From Pterobdella sp. o SKG-2022 (lineage: Eukaryota; Annelida; Clitellata; Hirudinida; Piscicolidae), in assembly GCA_964035795.1 (NCBI GenBank), contig OZ038322.1, positions 16,539,447 through 16,603,446 of the forward strand: a stretch of DNA of 64,000 bases, in the 5' to 3' direction. Each line of letters starts with the position of its first letter. Positions within the stretch are counted from its first letter, which is position 1. Under the pieces are notes generated by a model. It ran no database searches and was not told the DNA's origin. It saw only the letters and a list, made by a program, of their open reading frames with translations. Position numbers and translations under genes: made by a program. Below are positions 49,631 through 62,136 of this stretch, piece by piece.

Positions 49631-52600
49631 TCACAGGGTCCATAAGTTATCGCAAGATCGAGATTTTGTTTTCCTAAAGCCCAAAATAAACTCTGTTAAA
49701 AAATGGCGTGCTCCTTTGAAACAACCAGAAGCATGAGATGATTTTGAAGACAAAAGGCTGTCTGTTGAAATGATAGAGTCGGTAGTATTTGGAACACTTT
49801 TGGCTCGTTGGCGTGTGGGGTTGAGTCTGATTTGGTGCACCAAGCCGACCAGCAACTCATCGACTCTATGGTTGAAAGCAGCCGATACTTCTACGAATTT
49901 ACAGTTGTGTTTTTGACAAACTGCTCTGCTTTCTGTTGGAGGTCAAATATTTTACGTCATTTTCATGAATAAAAACTAGTTTCGTGAATAAGTATTTTCT
50001 TTAAAGAATTAGATCAAAACTCAATGAAAAATAACTATATAGTAACATTAATAAAATTTAGGAAAACAGTAATAATATAAAATACCTTCAAATCCAACTT
50101 TACGGGATCTGACCAAATCACTCTTATTGGCAACAAGGATGAGAGCAGCATCTGAACGTTGTCTGATGCTTTGAACAGCCTCAACTGCGTATTCGAACGA
50201 TTCTCGATCCGTGATGGAATAACAAACCAAGAAGGCTTCCGTCTCGTTATATGGCAGTCCTTTCTGTTTTTGGTTAAAAATAAAGATTATTCGATAATTG
50301 TATGTGTACAATTGGAAATAGTTGTTAGGAAAGTTTGTTGAAAAACACGAAAATTTATATAGATTTTTAAGGTAGTGGCTTTGTGCTATAATATGGTGTC
50401 GATAACATGTAGTTACATAATGATGATTGTACGGCCATATGGAAAAGCTTCTAATCATCATTCATTATATGCTATGGTTATTTAAATTTAAATATATTCT
50501 AAAATTAAAAAATATTTTAAGTTGCTCAGCTTAAAAATTTTTGAAGACAAATGGAGAAACCTAGCAAAGATTTTCTTAATTTTAAGCTATAAAATAAGTT
50601 TTTTGATGTAAACTTTTTGTTTTTTGATTTTTAAAATAAATTAAAAAAAAAATTTTTTCAACCTTTGAGAAAAGTTATTTAGAAAAATATAAAATTTCCA
50701 AAATAAAATCGAGATTTAGTTGACAAATATTTTTATTGAAGATAGCTTATAAAGGCCCTTTCAGAATCAATTTGCTTAACCTGTTTTTGAGAATATCCCA
50801 ATCGAAACAGATTGAGTGTCTTAAAGAAAAGTGAATCTTTCAATATCTCTCTAATAAAAAGGATTTTTTAAAAAGAATAAATTTTAAAATCGAACTTAAA
50901 ACACATACAAAATTTGTTATAATATCTAAATAAAGCAACGCCCTTAATGAAGATAGATGCTCGGCTTAGGGAAAGTTTATCATAAAAAAATTCTGTGCAA
51001 AAATAGAACCTTCTGGACTTTTATGGGCAGATCGACAAAAGCCAGGGTAGCTTCTTGGTCGTCAACCTGGACTGATACTCTTTTTTCAAACTCCTTATCT
51101 GCAAAATAAACGCTTCTATAAGAAAAGTGGTGAATATGGAAATACTAATTTTAAAAACTCAAATGACTTGAAAAAGCATAAAAATAATGAACAATTAGTT
51201 TCACGCTAACGAATCAAATTTTTATCGAGTTATGAGACATAGCAGTTAATAAATTTTCAAACTTTTTAACACTTATCCATTTTAGGACAAAAGTGACAGC
51301 TTTGAATGAAAACTGATCTCAAGTAGAAAAAAGTGCCCTAAGGTCTCAAGCAGCATGTATTCATTGATTAACATCAAGCTCATAAGTAAACTAGTGTATT
51401 TTTTAAATACATGTTTTTCAAGTCATGAAATCACATTAAAAGCAATATCTTCATAATGTAAAATGATTGTGGAATTTTAAATCTGCAAATTATCAAAAAA
51501 GACAAAGATCAACTTTTTCTGACGCCAAGTTTATAACAATACGATAAAAGACTTTTGAATGGAGCAAAAATTACTGCTATAAATAGTAGAAAAACATTTA
51601 AGTTTAGATGTTTGTATTGATAACATTAAAAATTGTGTTTAAGCTAAAATCAATAAAGATTTTGTTTGGCTAGCTTCAAGCTGTTTTGAAGTTTTCATCT
51701 GTTTGGTACGACGTTATCATGTCCTTGTAATCTGAATTAGCCATTGTTTATTTAAGATGTCTTTGGCTTTCAAATACATTTTCATTACTCTTATAAAATT
51801 ACATGTCAAAATCAATGGTTTTTACTATAGAAAAAATTCTAAGACTCTTTGATTGCCACTAAACATAATAACGTCTAAAAAAACTCTACCTTTGAAAAGA
51901 CTTATAATGCTTCTATTGAGTATATTTCAAAGAAATATAAAAAACAAAAATAAAAAGTGAAGACTTGTTGAAATATATTTGAAGGAAGACTGGGTGGGGA
52001 GCTTGAAAGGCCAGGAGACTATGGCCCACAATTTATGAGTATTTATACTCGACCATTAAATCTTCCATAGACTTTTAAAATGACTCATGCATCCGGGGCT
52101 TCAGTTCTTTATTTACAACTCTTAAAACTCTCACGCACAATTGCTTCGAGTTGCTTCGACGTCTATGATACGAAGATTAAAATCTTTTTATGCCAAAAAA
52201 AAATTGGGACTTTGAATGATGGATTTTTTCAAAATTGATCTATTTTAATTAAGATTTTATATACTTCTTTTTTAAAGAATATCTCTGAAAAGAAGATAAT
52301 AATAGAAATTACTACCCGTTTAAGTTAGTTTTATTGCTTGGGATAGGTTGGAAGTATAAAAGATAGAAATGTATATGAGCGTCTTATGTCTTTCAATAAT
52401 CCTTTGATCAAGCAATATATACTTGTTTATTGAAAGCTCTTATATTACATATTTCTTTTCGAATTAAATCCTATCAGATTTAAAAGGATTAGTTTAGAAC
52501 TTAGCAGAATTTCAATTTTGCTAAGACAACGCTCTGTAAGAAATTGAACTTGTTTTTTAAATTTTAGCTTAGTTGCAAGTTTTAAAAAGTGCAAGTTCAA

Positions 52601-53048
52601 ACTCATATGAAACTTGACTTTTAGAAAACTTTTTAAATGGAAAAGTGTGATATTTAAGATTTCAATGTTTTTCATTAAACAATTAGAGTTTTGATCATCA
52701 AAACCACAAAAACATCAAGTTACTTTGCTGTATCAATTTAAAATAAAATAAAACTCAAAATTTTACCCTATATTTCAAAATTATTTTCATTTTCATAAAA
52801 GTTTTGAAAACTAAATGGTATTTTTACTACGTTAAACAAATTTTTACTTGTTAAAATTTTAACAAAGATAAGATTGTACGATCAGAATTATTTTTATATC
52901 ATCTCATAACTATGAAAATTAATTTTACCGATAGAAAATTTCATCACCAATACTAGAAAAGTTAATTCAAAACTCATCATTTTATCAAACTATCATGCAT
53001 AATTTCTCGCAAAAAACTATCACTTTCATTATCATCATCATCATCCTC

Positions 53049-53080
<32 letters not shown>

Positions 53081-55653
53081 TATCAAGAACATCATCATCA
53101 TCATTGGCAGACTCTCTTTAAATGACCTTCAGATACGCGCATCATTCGAAAACTATGAGCTAAAAATAACTTCTGACGTCAGTAACATACGAAAGACTAT
53201 AAATAGAAATACTGGACGAGCTGCATAGAAATGTGCCTTAGTTCTTACACAAACACTCTGCTTCTTTATTCATCCTGTGGCTTCTTTATTCCATCAATCA
53301 CTTTTCAATTCATCCCACTAATTTTTGATTATTTTTAATAAGTTTTTGCGGTGTTGTGCTTATTGAATTATTTTAAATAAACTTTTTATATATAAAATTA
53401 TCTTTACCCAAAAAAACAATGGTTTTTTTATAATTATATATTCATATTCATACATATGATATATGAAAAAATAAAATTTGATATATGTCTTTATAATTTA
53501 TTTTTTCATAAAGAGCGTAACCCCAAATGATTTCATGAAGCAATTATTTCTAATGCCCGCAGTTGTTTCGCTGCACTATACCATTTTCACTGAAAAAGAA
53601 TTTATGTGTAGTTAATTGATTTATCAACCGTATAAAAACTTATGTTTTCAACTCCTGTTTAGCGAACGAAGAACCTTGATTTGCTTCGCAATTAAAGCTA
53701 AATGATATTTCCCAGATCTCTATTATATTTTTTATTTTTAGTGTATATAAATTGTGCAACTCTAAAAATTTAAACAGAATCATTTTGAAAAAAATTGGAA
53801 ATCCCTAGACTTCTAGCATTGTAATATTGCTCAACTTCAAAATTTTATCTCAGGTTTTTTTACTTCCGTTTAACTCAGCCAAAGCGATAACTAAAATATT
53901 TCTTGGAAAGCTAATTGTTAAGAGTGAACATTAAGACTGAAAAGGTTTTTTGAAGCTAATTTTGGAACTTGAACGTGAACTTTGAGAATGCCTTTAGTTC
54001 TTATTAACTTTTGTAATTACAAAATCAAAATTAATAACCACCAAAAATTCTTCAAAAATAAGTCATGAAAATTAAAAAAACCCAAAACTTAACTATGAAC
54101 TGGAATTAACCTTAAAACAATAAAACGGAAATCCAAATGAAAATTTAACTTACCGAAGACCGGATCAGCCGATGCCATGAACTCCGAGGTGATGAACTGC
54201 TGCAGGAGGGAAGTTTTGCCGACACTCTGGTCCCCCAGCACCAGAACGTTGAATGTTTGTGAGTGCATGGGGTATCGAGAACTTTGTTTGGGTGACGGTG
54301 CGGCTTTGTTGAGCTCACTACTCGATAATAAATCTAAAGAGTCTTTTCTGGCTTGGTACTGGGTTTCTTCATTCTTGAAGGAAAGTGAGGGAATTTAAAT
54401 AAGTCAAAGGTAAATAAGAAAAAAGTTCATTAATTGATTAAATATAGCTGAAAAAGCCTTGAAAATACTGAAAAAGATTTGTTTCATTGAATTAATGAAT
54501 TAAAACAATCTTTTAAAATTCTTATAAAAAGACAAACTTGAAGATATGGAAGGCAACCAATGACAAGATCAGGTGTAACTTGAGGCATTCTTTTCCTAAA
54601 AGAGTCTCCTCTGTTCACCAGACCCTTCGAAGACGTTACAAAACTTCTCACCACGGTGCAGTCTAGCCCTTGCATCAGCCTCACTAACTGCAGCTTCTTT
54701 TGAGCGGGGTCTTCGTGAGATGAGAATTGTTCGTGGCTGTGATGGCGGTATTTGGTAGGATTTTCTGAACTTCTGAATGAGTCTACCAGAATAGGAGTTT
54801 TGGGCTTTCTTTGTTTTGCGTAGAAAAATGGAGAGCTTTTGTTTGCGTTATTTAATTGATTTTTGTTTTCTGTGTTGAAGTAGTATTGTTTGCAAGCATG
54901 TTTGAAGCTTTGTGACTTATTGTGTTTTTTTTTTTTGCAATTACTTTCTAGATTGTAATCGTAATTATTTTGCAAATTAATTGATTGTAAAGGAACGCTT
55001 GTTCGCCTGTTTTTGTAAACTCTATTTTTGCAAGAAACATTGCTAGAATTTTGGTTTTTTGCGGGTTTAGTGGCTTTTATCAAACTAATTGTGCTATTAA
55101 TTAAATCGTTTTTGTAGTTTCCATTGGTAACAACATCGTTAGAGTGTTTTCTGTCATTCATTTCAAAAACGTCATCTTCCAATTGATCCAGAACACTAAA
55201 ATTCAGCACTCCTTTTTTATCGTCTTCTTCTTCTTCTTCTTCATCATCTTCACAAAAGCCATTTTGTCTTTTCAGCATATTTCTTCTCAAGTAAGTTGTA
55301 TTTTTGCGACATGTTAGGTTTTTTACATTTTCTCTATTGTATGTTTCATCATTATTGTTTTTGCGAGATTTTTTGTTATTTTTTGTATCATTTTTGTTGT
55401 TTGGATGAGAAAACTGTGAATATGAACACAATTTATTCATATCGTTTTTATGGTCGGCTGATGCATGGTGGAGGCAGTTTCCAGTGATAGTTTTACTGTT
55501 ATCGTGCATTGAGCTTTTGGGAAATTGTGATTTGGGAGAGAGCTTTTGAAAGCATGGTCTTTCATTGAGGTCATCAGCTCTATCAAAGAACTGCTCAAAT
55601 ATTTGAAGGTAGTTCGACTGTTCAAGTCTCGAATCGTCACTGCAATTCGACAT
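49631..55653 (-). CDS. RGK-family (Rad/Gem/Rem) small GTPase with long N-terminal extension
   Basis: Five coding exons read downwards: 55653-54538, 54373-54154, 51098-51010, 50263-50086, 49932-49631, phase-consistent, 634 residues (vertebrate RGK about 260-340). The G domain has G1 GDQSVGKTSLLQQF, G4 NKSDL and G5 EVSAA. The G3 region reads FVDLPIKVQ, lacking the DxxG glycine; RGK proteins normally carry DxWE there. The C-terminus CFKGARHFLTEFILGF and KTKSRSCDNLWTL is the RGK signature (basic, ending K-S-x-S-C-x-x-L, no CAAX box), a site for membrane, calmodulin and 14-3-3 contacts in relatives. RGK proteins reduce voltage-gated Ca2+ channel current and affect the cytoskeleton. The first 372 residues are Asn/Lys-rich with an acidic run (DDEEEEEEDD). 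A splice acceptor (TTGCTACAG) lies 1 bp before the ATG, implying a 5' UTR intron. Confidence 0.9.
53027..53105. repeat. (ATC)n microsatellite
   Basis: Imperfect ATC/CAT array in RGK intron 2, producing a spurious poly-isoleucine ORF. It lies about 70 bp upstream of a promoter-like site. Confidence 0.9.
53174..53206 (+). promoter_or_regulatory. Promoter-like site: CRE (TGACGTCA) and TATA box (CTATAAATAG)
   Basis: A perfect palindromic cAMP-response element at 53174-53181 is followed 15 bp later by a consensus TATA box at 53197-53206. This is the geometry of a strong core promoter directed rightwards. It sits in RGK intron 2 (51099-54153), opposite to the gene. A duplicated GCTTCTTTATTC follows at 53260 and 53280. 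No coding exon to the right was recognised, so any transcript would be non-coding or antisense to RGK exons 1-2. Confidence 0.4.
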
Positions 55654-56134
55654 CCTGTAGCAAAAAATATTATATGACTTAAAAAGTAATGAACTTTCCG
55701 TAAGTCATACTTTTAATGATTTTTATGGGTTTTATTCGCCCTGGAATATGGATTGGTGCAAACGAACAAATAATTATTTACGCAGTAACGGAAATTTCTA
55801 ATTTATTAAAAATGCACAAGCTATTTTACAAATCGTGTTGGATATTCATTTAAAATATGAATAATTAACTTTTAAAAACTTAAAAATAAGGTTAGTTATA
55901 ATGGATTGGTAATGAAAAAGACTCACTTTAAGATACTTGGGGTTCCAAACAATTGCTATCTGTTCTAATCTGACACTTGATAAACTCTCAAATTTTAGTC
56001 AGTCACTGGAATAAACTTTTAGAAAAACTCCTTTTATACAAAACTGATCCTATACATTTTATATGCTATATGTATTTCTTAGAAGAATCCTATAGTTCAA
56101 ACTAAAGCTTTTCGGAATACGAAGAACAGAATTA

Positions 56135-56157
56135 TACATATATATATATATATATAC
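56135..56157. repeat. (AT)n microsatellite
   Basis: Ten or so AT units within AT-rich upstream DNA. Confidence 0.9.
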
Positions 56158-58581
56158 CTAGATGCGTACAGAAGGCTTTCGTGGTACGGGTATGTAATAA
56201 AATATCTTCGGGTAAATGCCCTTATTTTGAAAAAACCTAGAAAATATGTTTTTTGAATTTTCGAAATATAAGAATATCCGATTCAAAGAAGCTTTTGGTG
56301 TAGTAATCCAGAAATAATTCAATTCCACCAAAAGGATTATGAGAACTTCTTCGACAAGCTTTAAAGAATTTTTTTACGCAAAATTAGTTTTTGTGTTTCA
56401 AAAATTGTTGAACTCGTAAAAATTAAGTATGATTTGGATTTTTGAAAAAAATATTGATAGATTAAAAAACTTAACTTTCAAAGTGGAACGAGTGGTTTAA
56501 TTCGGATTAAAATTAAAGTTTGTCAACCTGCTTCAGTTATTGTGGAGTTTTGAGGTCGTGGTACTGAACGCCATAATCCAGAAGCTTTTGTTAAGCTCAA
56601 TTTTTTAAGCTATAATATTAAGTCTAAAGGAAAGAAATTTAATATATTTTTATCATAAAATTCATTCATTTAATAAATGATTTATCACTAATGATGTTTT
56701 GAAAATATTCAAAAAGAAATATGAATTATTTGAACTTTTGATTCGTTCATGGACAATGAATATTTATTGATAAAAATGATTAATGAATTTTATATTAATA
56801 ATATATTTAGCGCAATCCTTCAAAGGTTTTAGAGTCTAAATAAATATATAAACTTAACTAAATTTTTAACTAAACTAGTATATTAACAATTAAAAAATAA
56901 GATTCAAAAAAAAATCTAGATAAAACAACAAAATACCTTACAAGACAAGCAGCGGCATTGTATAGCAGGAAAACAATTACAAAGAAACGGTGATGGTCGA
57001 TTAGAAGTAAAACCAGCTGAGTACATAACGATGAAATAAAAAAGTTTAGCGGGAAGCATTCGCAATGATGATTCTAATGAATATTTTTTTATTAATAAAA
57101 CAAGTAAATTTTTGTATCTCACAAATTGGGTTTTAAATTTGAAATAATTTTTCACAAATATTTTTTAATACACAAAAAAGCTAAAAAAAGCGATAATTAC
57201 TTGTTTGTGTAATTTTTATCCTTAATTAATACGAATAAGCATACTAAAAGAGTTTTATATGATTTTCCAGATAGTAAAAATAATTATCAGTCTTTCTTTG
57301 AATGCATTCATCTATCAAAAGCTTTTTACTTAATTTATCACTACCAAATCACATTGTAAACATGTTTCCCTTTGAGTTTTTTTTTCACCAAACGATTTTT
57401 ATTAATTCGTGTTAATGCTTCTCCTTCATGGATGAAGCTAGAGGCGTTTGTTTCCACGGAGCTTATCTAGGGTTCAATTAATGCCTACTACTATTTTATT
57501 TGGAAAAACAATAGTCAGAAGAAACTTATGAAAATATTGTTAGAAAAGCTTTTATATCAGTCTTGCCATTTTAATTGATACATTTTCATGAAGTTTCTTG
57601 CTTAAAAGCTTCAAGATTACAATTTATTTCTTTTAATGGTTTCTTTCATACTTATCTTCGATTTCCATCTAGAAAAAACGTTTAAATAATTAAGTTTTTC
57701 ATGAGATAAAAAATTTTCAAAATAAAAATATTATTAGAACATGTTTATAATAAAAATTTAATTTAAATTAAATGGAAAAACAACAGATTTTTAAAGTAGT
57801 TAATGGTTTAGTGATGTTTATTGCTTCTGATAGTTAAGAGTATCAAGTTTAACGTGAGTCATGCTGTATATATAATGAAAAGATATTATTTTTTCATTTT
57901 TATGCTTTTTTTGAACTTAAATTAATTATAAAAATTTATTTTGTTTCGGAAATTAAATCTGAATATTAAAAATTAAAAAGAGAATGGTTTTTATAATTTA
58001 AAATATTCTTAATAAAAAATTATTGCATTTTTTTTTCTATATTTAAATTTATTTTTTTTTTTAAACCTCAGTTGGTTTCACACGAAATTAATACATGAAG
58101 CCTTTGAGTGCAAATATGACTAAGAAAGATTTTTTTGATTTTCATTTTTTTAAAGAATATTCCAAACTACTGAAAACTAATTTTGAAGCTCCTAAAAGAC
58201 TTTTTATCAATATAATAATAATCTATACATGCTGCCATATTTTATTCAGAAAATTCACGTAAATTAAACAGTTTTTACATGGCTCCATTGAAAAGTTAAT
58301 AAAAACCATTACAATCTCTAAACTTATTTAAAATAAAAGCCATAAAAGCGATGAGTCAAAGCTCTTGTTCTTATCTTACTACACAAGAGTGAATATTAAT
58401 AATATTATTCATCACTAAACCATAACAAAACCTCAACCAAAAACCCTCAATTTTTTTTTCCAAATCTTACTTCAACCATAATACTTTCCATTACCAAATA
58501 GAAGACATTCGATGCAATCGGAACAAAGTTAAATTCTATTTTTAAAAAGACCTTGTCTCCAACTGCTAATAATATCACTCA

Positions 58582-58613
58582 TGACGTCACATCCAAGGTC
58601 GTATCATGACGTA
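58582..58613. promoter_or_regulatory. Paired CRE-like sites, candidate RGK promoter
   Basis: TGACGTCA at 58582-58589 and TGACGTA at 58607-58613, in a short patch less AT-rich than its surroundings (ATCCAAGGTCGTATC between them). The position, upstream of the RGK start by about 2.9 kb and downstream of the next minus-strand fragments, would suit a promoter and untranslated first exon for RGK, since a 5' UTR intron is implied. No TATA box was seen. Confidence 0.3.
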
Positions 58614-58828
58614 GGGAGCGTTGCTTCATTCATTCATTTGTTTGCCTTCTTCTTTTATGCTCAAAAGGTTATTTTTAACTTTTTTTTGGTTTTTTTGTTT
58701 ATTTTTTTTTTTATGTTTATTTGAGTTATGGTTTGTGTGACTTTTAGGCTAAATCTTTATGAATATTGAAATATATATTATTATCTATACTATTTTTTTA
58801 TTTTTTATATTTCTTTTTTTAACCGTTA

Positions 58829-59963
58829 TTAATCACTTAACTTCAAAGTTGTTTTTATCACTGGAAGCTTTGTCTTTGTTACCTTGTCGGGGTTTTCAAT
58901 GTTATGGTACTTTCTCATAGTGAGTTTCATATTGAAGTCTTCAATAACATTTTTCAAAATACCTACTCTTTTCATTAAAGATCTCTTACCAGTGCTGTGT
59001 CTATTTTTATTTGTAAAAAACTGCAAAGCTTGTTTAACAATCGAGTTTTCCAAGTAGTAAAGTTTGAATACATTCAAAAAGTGATGTTGTTATTCATCCC
59101 TTCAATAGTATTGATGAGTGGAAATTTGTAACCGGGTTTACGTTTTAAGTTTTATCAGTTCTTGTGATCATGAATATCTCAAAGATTAAAGAATATATAG
59201 CATTCTGTGAACTGTTTTGTTTCCAAATACTTTCAACATTTATCACTCTTTCGAGTTCAACTTTTTCGTAATCTAGAAGTTTGATTAAAATTTCAAAGTA
59301 GTTAAGATCATTATAAAGGGTTAAAAAACTGAAGAAGTTTTTTTCTCAACAGAATCTGAAAAAACTTGAACCTATTAAGTATTATTAAGTCTTTCTTAAA
59401 AATCGTGTATTTTTTAGTAAAAACCCAAATTAATTGTCAGCAATTAGTTCTTATTTTCAGCCAGTATCAATACAAGACACATAATTGTTTGCATGAACTA
59501 AAAGACCACTCGAACCACCACGATGACTATCGATTAGGCTACAAACAGCAAATCTGGTCGATATTTCTCCGGCACTTTCTAATGATTAGCTTATTTTTCA
59601 AACTATACTTTTTATTTATTACTATTATGTTTCATGCATCTTCAGATCAATACTACGATAAGTGATAGCGAGTAAGGCTCTAAGGTTGTAAACTATTTGC
59701 CTTCTAATATTTGATGTATTATTTTTGAAGAAGATAATAGTCTTAGCGATTTTTTTTGATTGTATGCTATAATTAAGTTCCGTATCAAAAGAATAAACAT
59801 TGCCAGTTTCAATTTTATTTTCGCTACGAGACAAAAAAACAATTATTTCGAAGTAATTTTTCCCAACATTTTGCATGGTTGAGATAACATGAGACAAACA
59901 TTTGCAAGATTTTAATATGATTACATAACTAAATAAACAGCTTCTAATAATCTGAAAATTCAA
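58829..59963 (-). CDS. Coding-like fragments of an unidentified minus-strand gene
   Basis: Four protein-like stretches follow each other on the minus strand. 59951-59625 follows acceptor GAATTTTCAG and includes LSHVISTMQNVGKNYFEIIV and FKNNTSNIRRQIVYNLRALL. About 59580-59465 includes RFAVCSLIDSHRGGSSGLLV. 59325-59155 follows CTTCTTCAG and includes LNYFEILIKLLDYEKVELER and NAIYSLIFEIFMITRT. 59077-58829 includes QFFTNKNRHSTGKRSLMKRV and ends in a stop. Together they suggest an exon-rich, mainly helical protein. I could not join all of them with consistent phases, and two of the junctions have no good donor, so either the exon borders differ from what I see or the locus is decaying. Family not recognised. 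Confidence 0.33.
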
Positions 59964-60601
59964 AGGAATGTGCTTTGAGACGAAAAGCGATGATTTTTCT
60001 TATAAATGAAGAGACAGAATCTATAACAGCAACGATTAAACAAAACAAAATATCTCTCAGTAGGTGGCTCTTAGAAGCAAAATAAAAATGACCCTCTTGA
60101 CTTTCAATATTAAAAAAAAACATTATTCGAACGTTTAAATAAAAAAAAGAAATATTTAACTTTCAAAAATGAGTTTGAGAAACCTTTACTTAATGTAAAA
60201 TAAATAACTTATTTTACACGAGTAGGACTTCTGAAATACCAAAAATTGAGATATATTAGGAAGAAAAATCTTCAATTTATTACAATTTAAACTTTTATGA
60301 AAATATATTTTAATTTATCATAATCATCAAAAAAACATCACAATTGGGTTTCTGATTTGAAGAAGTTTCAAAAATAAACACTTTAAACCAAGTGTGATAA
60401 AGTTTATATTTTGTTCATAATAATTACAACGTGAAAATGCAAACAAAGAAAGGCATTTATAGACCATCACAAGTAAAAACTTATCGACATGATTAAGAAC
60501 AATCAGAATTTCAAACTAATTAATGCAACCATTGAATCATAGAACTCAAAAACTATTATTGCTAAATTTTTATAACCTCTGGCACCAAATTGAACTAACT
60601 T

Positions 60602-61583
60602 TCACACATATGTAGCCGGAAACAATCCCGTCATCAGTACGCCATTTCTTCTTATAGATCCCTTAAGCCAATTGGCATCGACCTTTTCAATCAAGTTTAT
60701 CACATCCCCCTCATAAATGGTCAACTCTTCATCATTTCGAGCCTCAAAATCAAACTTGGCAGTTACAGTTTTTTGTGTTGTTTTTGGAAGTTTAGGAACA
60801 GCATTAACGCCAGTACTAACTCCTGTGTTAGTTCTATCCCCTGCTTCCTTTAATACAACATTTCCTGTTTTACTGACACTATTACTTTTGTAGAAAAAAA
60901 CAAGTTTGTTGATACTGGTGAAGTGAGGGGCATCATTCCAAATAAAGTATTTGCATTGGTGGTCTCGTAGAATCTTGAAATGCTGAACATCAGCCATTCT
61001 GAAATATAGAAAACACTAGATGACATATTTATAAAAAAAATTAAAATTTTAAGATTCTGTGTAATATAAAAACACAATAACTTGACAGAAAGAGACATTT
61101 CTCCTGGATTTGCTTCAGAAGGTCTTACTAAAAAATTTGTGTCTCGACTACTTCTAGATAACAAAGTAGAAACTGCCTTGTCTTTAGAAATGTCTTGATA
61201 CCAGCTTGTTGTGAAATTAATTAATTCATTTTTGAAAATTATACTTTGTTTAATATGTTTTTTTTTTGAAAAAATTCCATTAGTGTAAACATGTTTGTAC
61301 CAAAAACATAAACAATTATACCTAGGATATTCAAAATTGATGTGATTTCCTGGCACTACACCATACTGCCCTTTTAACTCTCCGTCATACCAATCAGCAT
61401 TCACTTTTTTCAAAATCTGAATAGTAAAGCATAATGGATGGTGCTTACCAAATATGAAGTTTGTTTTCAGTAATACTGTATTTATATAAACAATTTTTTA
61501 CTTACCTTAATTACATCGCCTTCTTTGAAAGACAGTTGATCAGATTCAAAACCGTCAAAATCATAGGCAGCAATTCCTTCCAT
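60602..61583 (-). CDS. Grb2/drk: GRB2/Drk adaptor (SH3-SH2-SH3)
   Basis: A cytoplasmic adaptor that links phosphotyrosine on receptor kinases (SH2) to SOS and other proline-rich partners (SH3s), leading to Ras. Exons read downwards: 61583-61506, 61416-61322, 61204-61082, 60998-60602, phase-consistent, 230 residues (human GRB2 217). Start MEGIAAYDFDGFESDQLSF is the family start. SH3-1 has ADWYDGEL and PGNHINF. The SH2 domain has WYQDISKDKAV, FLVRPSEANPGEMSLSVK with the phosphate-binding Arg intact, and DVQHFKILRDHQCKYFIW. SH3-2 has AKFDFEARNDEELTIYEGDV and LFPATYV, but the usual Trp-Trp is ANWL, and the distal loop is about four residues longer (RRNGVLMTG). The SH2-SH3 linker is longer than in GRB2. 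The domain order and the absence of further domains exclude Nck and Crk. Confidence 0.95.
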
Positions 61584-62136
61584 GTATTAATAACTACCAG
61601 AAAAACAAAATAGGAAGAAACTATTTAAGCGGTGTTTACTTTAATAAACTTAAAAACTCCTAAAAAATAGTATATGAAACGTTAAATTAAAACTTTCACA
61701 ATAAAATTTAAAATATTTAGAGCTATAAATAAAGATATTTCTGGGCGCAGCACCTTTTATTTAACATAGAACAAAAATTATTTTCACAAAATTTTATCAA
61801 CAAAATATTACAAAACTTTTTGTGAATAGTTGAAAAAAATTTTTTTTTGATATGATTAATAAATTTTATCATATTTTTTAAGCGTTTCATTCTTTTATAC
61901 CTATGAAGATGCTAATTAAAGAGAAAAAAAACATGTAGCATCTATTGCTGTAGATTCATCCCTAGAAACAAGATTACCACAATTGAAAATGAAAAATACG
62001 AAGTGGGTTTTGATGAGTTTTTAATAAAAAGCTTTTTTAAAGTTTCATTGAACATTCGATATTCAATTACATACACATAGTTTTCTAATGTTTTCAAATA
62101 AATATTTTATTGATGACAAACTTTTTTGATTTACAG
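61584..62136. other. Divergent spacer between GRB2/Drk and CNG genes
   Basis: About 550 bp shared by two genes pointing away from each other. A possible minimal CNG start exon, MKNT at 61989-62002 ending AA|GTGGGT in phase 2, would join in frame to 62137, but the donor is weak and it would leave the channel without the usual long N-terminus. No TATA box seen. Confidence 0.35.

Larger units (their letters stand above)
55654..58828. other. Upstream region of the RGK gene
   Basis: AT-rich DNA without a supportable coding exon; the minus ORF at 56916-57155 looks like chance. It should contain the 5' UTR exon implied by the acceptor beside the RGK start codon. An (AT)n run lies at 56135-56157. 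The region near 58.6 kb carries two CRE-type sites. Confidence 0.5.

Noticed and set aside
52995..53228. 77-codon plus ORF with poly-Ile
   Set aside because: Its first half is the (ATC)n array; the rest crosses the CRE/TATA site and shows no family likeness.
55296..55487. Plus ORF opposite RGK exon 1
   Set aside because: Antisense shadow of the long RGK N-terminal exon.
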